A stretch of DNA of 60,000 bases from positions 9,590,001 to 9,650,000 of the forward strand of contig WPIO01000006.1 of assembly GCA_009760855.2 (NCBI GenBank), given 5' to 3'. The position numbers and the translations under genes are program-made. Shown piece after piece: positions 45,650 to 57,700 of this stretch (position 1 is its first letter; every line of letters begins with the position of its first letter). Under the pieces are notes generated by a model. The model was given only the letters and a program-made list of their open reading frames with translations, had not been told where the DNA came from and ran no database searches. Origin of the DNA: Cristatella mucedo. Lineage: Eukaryota > Bryozoa > Phylactolaemata > Cristatellidae.

Positions 45650-46328
45650 CCACTGAAGCTGGTGATGAATTCGGCTGCAAGGCTAGTATAGGAATCCCAG
45701 GGGTTTGACCATGTGTGTCTTTTGCTGAAAGAGCTTGGATGGCTGCCGTTGATAAACGGATACAGAGCAAAATTATTTTGCTGACTCACTAGGCCCACCA
45801 CGGCTTGGCTCCTTCATACATAGCTGAACTGCTGCACCAGTTTCACCAATCTCGTGTCCAAGGGTCCCCTATGGGCAATAAATTAGCTGTGACATTCCTC
45901 TGCTTAACGACCGTAGGCGACAGAAGCTATACCTCTGAAAGCCCTAGACTGTGGAACTCAGCTCCACAATTCTTACACAACGACATCTGTTCTACTGGTG
46001 CCGACTATAGGGTATCGTTTCCAGCCGTCCTGAGCTGCTACTTCCGTGCTACTTACTACCACAACTGCTCTCCTGACTCAGCTGTGCTTCTCTCTCTTTC
46101 TCTTTGTTGCGCGAGGTAAAATCCATTGGCTACCGAATGCGTACCTTAAGCCGATTGGGTGCTGAATGAACCATAAAAAACTCCCTATGTAACATCCACA
46201 TGGCCTTTGTGGCTTTGTGGAGTTACACGTGGAGGTACGTTACATACATACATACATGCATGCATGCATACATACATACATACATACATACATACATACA
46301 TACATACATACATACATACAAACATACA
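45650..46328 (+). mobile_element. LINE family II, copy II-e, 3' end
   Basis: It begins in the RT C-terminal region (HHGLAPSYIAELLHQFHQ from about 45795, DRSYTSESPRLWNSAPQF and SLCCAR to 46119), followed by the 3' UTR and TACA tail. It stands head-to-head with II-d. From 46015 it enters the block duplicated at 6795. Confidence 0.8.
46241..46328. repeat. (TACA)n microsatellite, shorter paralog
   Basis: About 20 TACA units with a TGCA-rich interruption near its start, at the 3' end of LINE II-e. Confidence 0.95.
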
Positions 46329-46646
46329 AGGCTGCATACACCGTGGCTCTTGGCTATACAACTTCGATGTAAGGCCTCATCTGCGATACTCATCAGGCCA
46401 CGCTTGGTTTTGGCATCGGCCATCCTATCTGGGGTGGAAAGCTATGATATGGACCGCATATAGAGTTGCTCACGTGCTCAGAGTGCTGGCCGTCAAGTTC
46501 GAAGCTCCGAAAAGAACTGGACGAATGAGCAAGTGAAAAAACTTGTAGAACTATGCTAAATTAATCAAGAGATATTTATTTTGAAACTGCAATGCGCTTA
46601 TCATTGGTGCTTAACAGAGCAGTGTTCATATATACTATAGTAATTT

Positions 46647-46798
46647 GCTGAGCTGGTTTGGTCTAGCGGTTAAGGTGCTCGCCCCGACCAAGGTTTGACT
46701 GAGGTCGTGGGCTCGAGCCCCCGAGGCATATGTGAAGCGCCTGAATAGAGATTAACTTCTCTTGGGGCACTATATAAATGAATCATATTTTTATTTTT
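46647..46798 (+). mobile_element. tRNA-derived SINE, young insertion with target duplication
   Basis: A-box-like TGGTCTAGCGGTTAAGG, B-box-like GGGCTCGAGCCC, tail AGAGATTAACTTCTCTTGGGG and a T-rich end. It is flanked by TAATTT at 46641-46646 and 46799-46804. The matching site in block 1 (near 7495-7502) has a single TAATTT and no insert, which defines the element edges exactly. Confidence 0.92.
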
Positions 46799-46829
46799 TA
46801 ATTTAATGTAGTGTGTCTCTGCCTATAAC

Positions 46830-47690
46830 TCCTTAAAGTCACAAGGGCTAAACGGTTTTCGTGGAGAGCTTTTTCTAGCAATCTCAAATCCTTAGCGGCT
46901 TTCATGGAGGTACGGCAGCCAGCTGACGTCGTTTCACACAACAAAGAGCACGCGATCAAGATAGCTGAGTCATGAGAGCAGTTGAGATAGTGGATAGCGT
47001 GGAAGTAGCAGCTCAGAATGGCTGGGAAGGACTTGCTACAGTCGGCAGCAGCAGAGAAGATGTTCGAAAAGTTTTTCGAAAGAATTGTGGAAGAGAGTTC
47101 CGTAATCTCACAACTGCAGAGCCAAAGCTCCTGTCACCGATAACCTTTAAGCAAATTAGTGGCATAGCTTATCAATTCTCCATAGACGACCTGATGGCAC
47201 GAGGAGGCTGATGATATAGGTGCAGCAGCTCAGCCTGATGCGACGAAGCCAAGCCATGGCGATTGTTGTGGGTCAGAGTAAGAATTTCACTCCGTATCCA
47301 TTGATCGACCTGCTGTTAATTCGTATCCAGATTTCAACTGTCGTTTAGGACCTAGCAGGCCTGATCTAACCACACGCGGCAGCTTCTGCATTGCGGTGGT
47401 TGACTCAAGGGGCAGAACGTGCAGCATTGTGGCAAAGCTAATAGCCTAATCTATACATGCGTCGAAGCTTACAACGGGTGGTCGGATCAAATAACTAACT
47501 GCAGCACGTTGTCACGTAGTCAAACCTGGGAACTTGGGCTCCGGCCGCAGGATCGGGTGGGATCATATAGTGGCTTAGGCATTCGCAGGCAAGTCGAGCT
47601 ACTCAATGCCGACTGGAGTTCAAGGCCGATTACTTTAAAGATCATATCCAGGCACAACGCAGTGTCACTGGAACCGAGCATGAGGCAGGT
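46830..47690 (-). mobile_element. LINE family II fragment, minus strand, copy II-f
   Basis: Twin of II-b (7515-8296), with the same RT C-terminal remnants on the minus strand. It extends about 80 bases further at its 5' side than the II-b match, past the end of the high-identity block at about 47612. Confidence 0.7.
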
Positions 47691-47744
47691 ATAGGCGGGC
47701 AGCCCCCAGCCCGGACGGTCTCACGAAATGCCTAAGCTGCACTA

Positions 47745-47915
47745 ACAATCCTTGCATGCTGACCCTGTACCATGCTATTCTTGTTGTTTATTGAGCATGC
47801 TACCACTAATCATCCGATCGTGCTTCTTTTGCAGCAAATATAAAATTCTGAGAAAGAGATTGAGTTCTCCGAGGGCATTATGTCAAATGTATTATTATTA
47901 TTATCATTACCGTTG
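47745..47915 (+). mobile_element. L2-clade LINE 3' fragment, paralog of 10500-10668
   Basis: CTTGCATGCTGACCCTGT, GCAGCAAATATAAA and AGAAAGAGATTGAGTTCTC, then TTATTA. It is in the same relative place as the fragment ahead of gene 1. Confidence 0.75.
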
Positions 47916-48369
47916 GCATACATGCTCGTTTCTAAGCGGCAGCGTTTTTAGTATTTATCTCGCTATAGCGAGGACTAGCACTATCAAAGAGCACTGAGAT
48001 TTCTGGCTGATCAGCCTAGTGCAGACGAGGCTCTGCCGCGATATTTACATTTGGTGGTTGAAATGAGAGCGCTAGTAAAGTTCCACTGCAGGCGCATCAT
48101 TGGAGGCGACAGTAGGAGTTCTGTGGATGTGGATAAAAATGAGTTAAAGTCGGGTCGGAAACCGGTGGAAACCCACCAATGCGAATGCCTACGAATATTT
48201 CTCGATGAAATGTGCTGCACACTTCCGCCTGCAACGAACCAGCGATTGCTGAAATATCGATTCAAATCAGTAGAACTCTAGCTTATGACGATGCCTTAGG
48301 GGAAAGGGAGACGCAGAAATGGTCAATGAAGCGGGCGCATCAGTGGCGATGAGAGCAATATGACGTTCT

Positions 48370-48790
48370 AGCTCGAGCGGTGGCCCGTCATACGCTAGGC
48401 TCGAGCGCGGATAAGATTGGTTCCCAGATAGTGTCCGCTGTCCGCATATTGCGATAGGCAGCCGCCTCGGCTATTGCAGCGGCGGTTGCAGTAGCGCCCG
48501 AGCGAGCTCGGCCGCTAATTTCCTGCTGCAAGACACCGGCAGCCTATCGCCGTCAGCATAGCTTCCATTACGCCAGTGGAAGCGGCCGCCGCCTCATCAG
48601 CGGGAGGTCGAAGAATGGGCAGCAAGCAGATAGGTGAGCTCGGCGCTCTAGCGAGCCTCAACGGCGAGCTATTGCACGGCGTTTGGTGGCGGCGGCAGGG
48701 TGCAGTGGCAGCAGATTGCCGCCGCTGGTTTAGCAGCGGCGGCAGATGGTGCAGTGGCGGCAGATGGCGGCATTTCAGGCGTGATTGCGC
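48370..48790 (+). promoter_or_regulatory. GC/CpG-rich 5' region of SLC17 gene 2
   Basis: Counterpart of 10930-11260, surrounding exon 1. Downstream of the donor, GGC/GCAG triplet blocks are expanded (48685-48780) compared with gene 1. Likely promoter and 5' UTR; no transcription start is defined. Confidence 0.5.
48615..48633 (+). CDS. SLC17 gene 2, coding exon 1
   Basis: ATG at 48615-48617, six codons plus one base, donor GTGAGC at 48634. Phase 1 matches exon 2 (G|CT gives Ala). Conservation of this donor with 11161 in copy 1 supports the exon. Confidence 0.65.
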
Positions 48791-51700
48791 TCTCTAATGG
48801 AGGCTTGAGGTACTTTCGAGCCAGCTCGAGAGAGAGAGAGACGCTCTCCGTCCACTAACGTTTACTGATCGCACGGAGTCACCAAGTGTGTGCACTTAGT
48901 TTTTTATTAACTTGGAATAGGACTGAAGAAGATTAGCCGCTCTGAATTAATGCCCAATTAAACCCGAGACACGCGGGCTGCAATTACAGTTCTCTGCTCC
49001 TCGTCGATATTATCAGTCGAAGCGAAAAATCGTGGTCGATTCACCTGTGTAATATATGCGAGCCTCTGCAGCCTGGTGCCCTTGTCGATTATCATAATGG
49101 CAGCGGCTTCCGGGAGACACGGCAAGCAAATTAACTGACTATCTTGTGACGTCCAACACGTCGACGCCAAACTGTTGGGTACCAAGTGTGTATATATGCA
49201 GGCGTCAGGCGGACATCCCAAGGCGAAATTGACTAGGCCACATCCATTAATGTGGCAATCCTTCAACGCCTTGATTGCGGATATTGGATACGGCTATGCC
49301 GGCTAAGCGAGTAAAGTGATCTGCTTCTGTTGCGACAAGGACGTAACGAGGCTTCGTTGCTTAGCACAATACGCCCAGAAATTAAGACTTCTCGAAGACC
49401 CCCTCCTACCCTCAAGGCTTTCTAACCCCTTGGATGGGTGTGGAATCAGAAATGCAGAGCTTGGATGAAGTGACCATAATTATGACCAGGTCAGAAAGCA
49501 AATGCTGCAGGCAGCAGACTCGAAGGTTGGGGATGGGGCGCCCGGGAAGCTTAAGCACCCCCAGAAGGCACTCCATACCGCCCCCCCCCCACAGTTCCAC
49601 GCCCGGAAGCCCCTATGTAGAGGCAAACAGGATTTCATGAAGATGCTTGGAGAACGGCTCTAAAGGCTTCAATGGACGGTGCGTCTTCGCTGAGCAGCTT
49701 AGCGTTTAATCTTCAAAGGGCTGACATCTTTTTTAGACGGGGCGGGAAAGGCTGGGTCGGTGCGCTTTCGTCGAGTCAAGTTCAGAGTAGCCTACAATTT
49801 CTTTTAAGAATGCGCGATAACACTTTCCAAGGGATTAAAAGTTTGTCCTTTTTAGAAGCATCAAATTAGGCATCTGTAGGAGCGCCTGCGGATATGACGT
49901 ACAAGCCCTGGAAACGAGGCTAGCAATTTCGAGTCACACTGGTCTAAAGACGCCTGCAGTGCGGCGGGTCATTGGCACGTTGCTTTGGGCCTGACAGCAA
50001 CGACGTGCAGCTATTTCTATCGGAGGACCGAGGGGAGATTTGGCAAGAAATCGGCCCGATTCCGAGGCGAATCCACGAGGCACTTTCGCAGAGGCTAACC
50101 GGCAGCCGCCGATCGCATTAAGATGGTCGAAAGTGAGCCGGCTTCGGATCGGTGCCTCCGCCACATGGCCTAGATCCCCTACAGAAAGTAGCACGTTACT
50201 TTTGACAGCCCTAAAAAGGGCGTTCTGTTGGCGAGTCTCCGTTGCCTGATGTTGGCCAGCAGTAGAGCGATTCGTTTTGCCAAGTGCTACTAGATGCGGG
50301 GCAGCAGAGATTTTCGACGAGACGGCTCGTCCTCGAGAACAAAGTCGGGCTGCGTCAACCTGGCAAGGCGGCTAGCTAAAGGCATCTTTGGTGGAGGCGT
50401 TCTGTGGGTGCTTCAATTCAGATTCTGTTTCGTTCGAGTGAAGACCTTTAGGTACCTTTCTGGATTCCTTCGCTTACAGAACAGCCGAATATCTGACTTT
50501 AAAACAGCTCTGCGGCACTGTAAACATTGGCGACCAATTAATTCTACCTTAGCTAATCGCCCAGAATCTCGAATTTTGCTGCCAATCTCTTGGTTTCTCG
50601 AGCCTGAACCCACAACAGCTCAATATGATCAATGGTTTTTTAATAAGTTAGCGCTCAGCAATCCTGCTGAAATGTTCATGCAAGGCACCTGTACTTTTTT
50701 GCTTCTACGGAGACTGCCCTATAGTGTTTCATCCGCCAAACTCTCACTTAATCGGCTAGTGCCACAATGCGTTGCTGTATGGGCCATCGAGACTTCCTCT
50801 CCATGCCCATTAGCGAAACAGGAAAATTTCAAAATATCCTTGTCTTGGCCAAGGAAGCAAAGTTTCTGCCTAACGATAGCAATTTACATTTAAATTAGGC
50901 GTCCGGTCTTAAAAAAGCACAGTTTTTACTTAAGGCAAAAAGTAAATTGAAACCTACCGCCAATTTTGGTTGATGCGAGCTCGTAGTCTCAAAACACATG
51001 GCCCCTTATTTTTCAAACTGGGTTCATGCATATAAGACTTATGCTTTGGTTGTGTGGTTGGTAAATGCTGGTCTGACTCTCTGGTTATGAAATCATTCAA
51101 TAATCTTAGTTTCTAGATTCCTAAAGCTATGGTTATTTGGTCAATCTGTCTTATGAATATCTCGCGTGACGTCGTCTGATATTCAATATGGTCTGCAATG
51201 ATCTTGGGCAAACTTAAATGACAATCGTGCTGGTCAGAAAAATGGTCATGCTAAACTCGGATCGTGTCTGTGCAGCTCTCCACTCAGGGCGACGTTAAGA
51301 GGCCGTTTTTTTCTCGCGGAATCTCAAAGTTTCTACCGTAGAATTGAAATAATGTGTGTCATTAATGAGACTAAAAAAGTCAATATCGGACTTTTAGAAC
51401 TAGCTCTTAAGTTTGCTAAATAGGCAAAAAGTGCAGGTCTTTTTTTTAAATTCACGTATTCCATTATTACGTTGTCTTTTAATAACATCGAGGTTGTCAA
51501 TTGGACTAGTCTGGTCATGGTCTGCGGCTAAATGAGCATTTTTTTATGAAGCTGTGTAAGACTCAAGATCAGTGCCTACATTCTAGCTTATTTTTACGGA
51601 CAGCGGTTTTACCTATCCATTCTGCAACTCAAAAAGCGGGACAAGCCATGTTTCATTAAAGCCCGAGGCTGAATCATCTAAATAAGTGCGATAGGGCTGT

Positions 51701-54700
51701 GATAGGCGAATTCTTTGGAAATGCAAAAATCTTAGGCATCTGTTGGCATGAAGAAAAGGGAGTTTTCTTCAAAGCATTGACGCTTTCCTAAAAAAAAAGC
51801 CTTTCCTGTCTATGATAAGATTTCAGCGATTCTCTGCGAAGGTGTCTATACTGTCTGTGACTTTTAGACGCTTGCCCACGCATCTCTGGCTTGGTTCGAG
51901 GTTAAGATGCTGGACCCGACCAAGGTCAAGGAGAACGTATTTGAAGGATGAGGTCGTAGGCTCGAGCCCTGTAGTTTATGTGAAGCACCTGATTAGAGAT
52001 TGGACTCCCTTATGGCGCTATACAAATGAATTATATTTATATTTATTTAGGTATATACTTACAGCAGCCCTGACACGCAACAGCTCAATTAGCGTCTTAT
52101 CGCAAAAACTAAGCCATATGCACATGTAAGCTGGAGCATGCGGTCTTTAGGCTATGTCTCTACCTTTGGACTATTATCTACTGAAAGTGGTCTGGCAGCA
52201 CTCAGGACCGATAGGAAACAAACATAGGCATTTCATTCGCTTGGTTGCACAAGGACTGCATAATTGCTTTTAAATAACCTAGCAGATTTGTTGTGTGCTT
52301 GAACTCCGATCAAGATAAGGCTTTTAGTAGCGGTTGTCCGCAGTTGTACCAGCCAAGTCAGACAGGAGCGCCCAGCCACTGGTGTCACCTGCGGCATGTG
52401 CATCTAGGCACGGCTGACCGCAGCCCCACGCTAAGGAGCTAGGGAACCTGTGCATTATTATCCATTATAAATCCTGTCAAACTCGACCTCAGCTTGAATA
52501 CATAAAGCCGGCAGCTACTTCACCACAGGCCATTTGGCGGGCGGCGTGGTTGCACCTATGCGGCCTGTACGTAACGCGCCCAGTGCCTGCCCCTCGTGGG
52601 CAGGCTTCGTCAGTCGATATTGCTCGGCATCGAGTGACGAGAGAGTCTGCCCTCTCGATATGCAGCTGAAGCGCTGACGTCATGCCGCTGGACCCTGTCG
52701 TACGTCGGACTGCTCGGGTCGATGCTGATCTACATGACGAGGTCTAACATCAGCATAGCCATGGTGTGCATGGTCAAGCCTTCGCGGCCGCCTTCGAACG
52801 CTAGTCGAGCATGGAACAACACCTCGTTGCAGCCAGCCAGCCCCGCTCATTCTAACGACAGTACTGACTCGGTAGGTAGTTGGCTCCTTCTTATTGATGA
52901 CAATAATAATAATAAGCCTTTTTTTATATTGCACCCTAAGAGAACCGCGTCTCTAGCCAGACACTTTGCAGCCCGCTGCAAGAGAAGCAGTAGCCAAGAG
53001 TTAAGGACTAGCGAGGCATAATGGTTAGACAAGCCACACAAAGCACTCAACTCAATTAGCCCCTCAGGGCCGCTGATTAGTGGAACATCCGAGTAATAAG
53101 ATGTGCCGAAGCGCGAACAGGTACGAACTCGAATCACGCAGGAAAATGACGAGTTCGTAGGATTGCAGAAGAAAGCTGAGCGGAGGACGAGTCTTTAGCT
53201 GGAGCTGAAAAGATAGAAAGTCAATCAGGCATGACAGAATGTAAAGATGAAAAATATAATTGATTGCATAGCACCCTGAGACAACATAACCTTTATTCAG
53301 GTGCAGCAGTACAATTGCCATGGGCTTGAGCCCACGACCATAGTCATCAAATGCATTCACCTTAACATTGGTCAAAGGCAAAAAGCCAAAAGCGAGTTCC
53401 TGACTTTGCCGTGCTTACAAACTGTAGGTTCGGTAGTCAAAAAAGCTTTAATTTAGCGCTAGGAATGCCAAGATGGCCCTAAGCTGAGGTGCGGATGGTA
53501 TGAGAGACAGAGCGAACAGTAACGTCGGATAGGTGCAGCGAGCTGGTTCGCGAGAGTGAAGCGACCCGAAGGCCAGAGAGAAAGGACCGTGAGAAGTTGA
53601 CTCGATGCCTACTAAAAATTCAAAGGGCTTCAACATTGGTTGTGCTCCTTTTTTGATGCAAGACTGCTCGGGTGCAAAGAATCGGCAATAGGAGTATAGG
53701 TCAATATAATCGCACATGAATAGAGGCGCATCATATCTTTTAGCACGGCACTTTGCTATTGCATCATGTTATCGAATTTTGCCTCCGGACTGCTATCCAC
53801 GGGGACAATGCTCGTGGGTTGCAGGAGGACAGGTTTGCCTGCTATTTCATTTGTTTGACCTTGCATTTTGTGCGAGCACACCGATCGCCGCTAGAGCCAT
53901 TACTTCAGTAACGAAACTTCAGGAAGAGAAAAGTTCAATTTGTGCCTACAGAGTATTGACGTGAATGGACAAAGATCATCTTAGGTACCTCTGAAATATG
54001 GGGTACCTCAGGGCTCCGTGCTAGGTCTGGTTCTTTTCACGGTTTTTACTCTCCCTCTCGCTGATGTGATTGCCAAGCACAATCTAGGCTTTCACTTCTA
54101 TGCGGATGACACTCAATTGATCCTTTGCTTTGATCCCTCCCAGCCTTCGAGCACCTCGAATTCTCTCAACTCACTTGCTGCGTGTATTGATGACATCCGC
54201 ACATGGATGGCAGCAAATTTTCTTAAGCTGAACGATGATAAACTAACTTATTAGTTATCGGTAAACCTAGCGTGACTCAGAAATTGGAAAGTTTCACGCT
54301 CAAAATTGGCTCTGCCAGCATATCTCCTGTTGAATCAGCTCGAAATCTAGTGCCATGTTCCAAAGCGACCTCTCGTTAGACGACCATATCAGCTCCACAG
54401 TCAAATCTGCTTATTTTTCAGCGTCATAATATTGCTAAAATTCGGGCTTGTTTAGATAAGGATACCACGTCCAAGTTGGTCCGTGCATTTTTGACATCCC
54501 GTCTCGACTTCTGCAACTCACTGCTTACTGGCCTACCAGCATGTGCGATCAGGCGATTGCAGCTGGTGCAAAACTCTGCAGCTAGGCTTGTCTGTCGTGA
54601 GCGTCGCAGTTGCCACATTACTCCACTTCTCGCCGACCTGCACTGGCTACCAGTCAAGCAATGGATTGCCTTCAAGGTTTTATCTTTTACTTTTAGGTGA

Positions 54701-57700
54701 CTTCCTTATTTGGCTCCAGCCTGTCTCTCAGATATACTCCCTCATCAGGCCTAGCATTGTACCTACCTGCTTTTCGGAATCCAGAGTCTAAAATACCTCA
54801 CACTTTCCTCAAATGTTTTGGAGACCGTGCATTTAGTTCGTACGCTCCCAAAGCCTAGAACTTCCTTTCGACTTGCGTCAGAACATCCCCTGACCTGACT
54901 ACACTTAAAAAGAACTTAAAAACACACCTATTTAGGACAGCATTTAGTGGGTCCCTGTGATTCGTCCTTCATGTGCTTATGCGTGCTGATACTGTGCATG
55001 CTGCCACTAACCACATTTGCATGCTGACCCTGTGCATGTCACCCCAAACCATGTTATTCATGTGGTGTGTTTTTCAAGCATGATATTACTCACCATTAAT
55101 ATGCATTTCCCTTTGCAGCAAATGTAAAGCACCTAGAAAGAGATTGAGTTCTGTGAGGGTGCTTTATCCAGTGCATTGTTATTATTATTATTAGCTCGCT
55201 GATGTGTTAAAGTGCATTCGCGAAGATGAACGTGTGGCCACTTATCGTAAACGTGCTGATAAATAAGCAAGCGTGATATGGTAAAGAGGTGAGCGGAAGT
55301 TTGAAGTAAACAGCTTTAGCCGCACTCTGCCGGCCAAGCCTCATTTCCCAAAGCTTAAGCCCACGTGACCTTTGATTCGTTGATGTATTATGAATAATAA
55401 AAAACTAAAGGTCATTCGTTTAGTGGCCCAAGAGAACTTAATCTCTACACGGCGCTTTCAACTCACTGCAAGATAACAAGAGTGCAAGGGTTAGTATCAT
55501 GCATGCAAGATATCAGACATGTAAAGCAAACAAGTGTCAGGTTTGGGCCAGCACAACAAGATAAACGTGAGAATACTCATGACCGTCAGTTAGTAGAACC
55601 TGTGGCTAGTCACATGCTCAGAATCATACACACTTGACCGTTCGCTCGCACAGCAGGCCAGAAAAAGGCAATTTCACTGGAGCGAAGGGAAAGCCGATCC
55701 GAACAGATGCGTCTGGAGCTGAGGCTATTAGAAGGTCAGTGCAGGTAGAGAACGTACCCGGAAGTGAGTCAGACTTTTCGTACGTACTGTTCTGTCTCCA
55801 AGAGATTTCAAGTTAGTGCCAGGCATGGCTCGATGGTCCGTGCTGTCCTCCGACGGTCGTACTATTGAGTCGCCACTTACAATGAGTTGATTTTGTTTCA
55901 ATAGAGTGTGAACTTCATTTGATCATGTATATATGCATCTTTATTCTTAGCTATTCTTCAACATAAGGGGAAATGTCCAACCCCGGGGGAAAGGTCCGGT
56001 GGGGAAATGTCCTAGGGTCCACCAGGGGGGAATGTTAGGGGGGATTGTCCGGGGGAACGCCCTACAACCTTGTTCCTGGCTGCTTAAATTCGGGACTAAA
56101 TCTGCCCCATCCCACCCCATCAGCCCAGAATCTGCATCATCCCAAGGTATTTCAAGGCTTTTAAGGCTTTATTTTAAGGCTTTTTTTTTAGGTTGGTCAC
56201 CGTACTTAGAGAGTGGCTCCGGAGCCTTTGGTGACCAGCTTCAAGGTTTTAGACCTCAAGGCAATGCCACAGGCTTTAAGAGTAGGCTAGAAAGTTGCTC
56301 TAATGTGGCGTCACCTGCGTGCACAAGGTAGAGTTGGACTCCAAGGTGCCTATGTTTAAATTAAAGGGATTGGATATATTTTCATAGCTCTCGAGACGAT
56401 CCTTATTCCGCACGTCTATGGAGGCCTGTTGATTGGCGCCAGCGAAGCGCAGGTTCAGGCCCTTTTAATGGATAGAGTTTCAGTGTGCTTTAAGAATGGT
56501 CTAAGAAGCTTTCGGACTATGTGTTTGGTGCAGCGATTCAATTTCCTTCAAATTATGGAGTTTTGTGTAATTAATCCGCCTCATATGGTGAACTGATTGT
56601 CGCCGTTGTGCGACATGTGATCAAGACTACGTTGGGAGCTTATGGTCAGCGAAATTCAGGCCTACGATCTCCGAGGCGATCTTCCTTCGCGTACTGCTTT
56701 GGACTCACCATCATGTATACTCGCCCACGGACCATACATTCGACAGAGAGTAGGGATCTTTCAGAAAGGCAAAAAAGCTTTGCCAGATGACTTTAAAAAG
56801 ACCGTCTTGATGTTTCACCATGTCCCTCAATGTCGAGGCTGAGCCCCATGCCAAAATTCAGCTACACCCTTCAACTAGTGTACTCTACAATTTCTCTCAT
56901 AAATGCGTATTTATTTCTCGTATAAACATTGCTTGCAAGACACAACAAACAGAATGACGCATGCATTTCTGAGCCAGACGCAAGCGACTTGGTATGCACA
57001 GTGGCAGTGACAGTTAAAGACCTTCCCACTGTCTCCATCAGCCAAAAAGGAGTTGGTTCGTCCTTGATTTCAGAGGTCGTAGGTTCAAATCCCGGTGATG
57101 TTTTTTTCAGCGTGCCACCGATATTCCATTGGCGTGTGTGCTGATCAAGCGGTTGAGGGTGAATTTTTTTTATCGTGTATAGCATTCGTCGATGGCTTCC
57201 ATGTGCTATAAACGGCAGTAATTAACGATCTCATGAGAGTAAAAATTACACGTTTGAATGTTTGTCTTGAGTTCCACACATGATGTTCGAGCAGATATAA
57301 ACTACGGCATGCTTTCAGCATAGTCTTCTTTTTGTGTCCATGCGCTTCCCGACTGTTCTTCTTTTTAAATTCCTTAATTATCGCTGGCGTCTGCCCTGCC
57401 TCGATCTCCAATGGAGAGGTTTTCTTTATCAGCTCTCTTAGATTGAAGAGATCCTGCACGCCCAACCCTTTTTCCCCTCTCAGCCCCGGGCAGCTCATTG
57501 TTGCAGCCTTCGAGGCCTCGTTTCTTTTCTTGCAGGAGCCGCTTGTGGGTGGCATGGACTGGGACAAGGAGCTGCAAGGCTACATTCTCGGTGCTCTTTT
57601 CTATGGCTACATGGTTTCCCAAGTTCCCGGCGGTTGGCTGGCCGGTCGCTTTGGTGGCAGGCTCGTCTTCGGAGTGTGCATGGCCATCAATGTGGCTGCC

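Larger units (their letters stand above)
46015..47612. repeat. High-identity block 2 (partner 6795-8296)
   Basis: Same content and order as block 1 at about 97% identity by eye. It differs by a shorter TACA array and by the SINE at 46647-46798. It marks the visible start of the second tandem unit. Confidence 0.8.
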
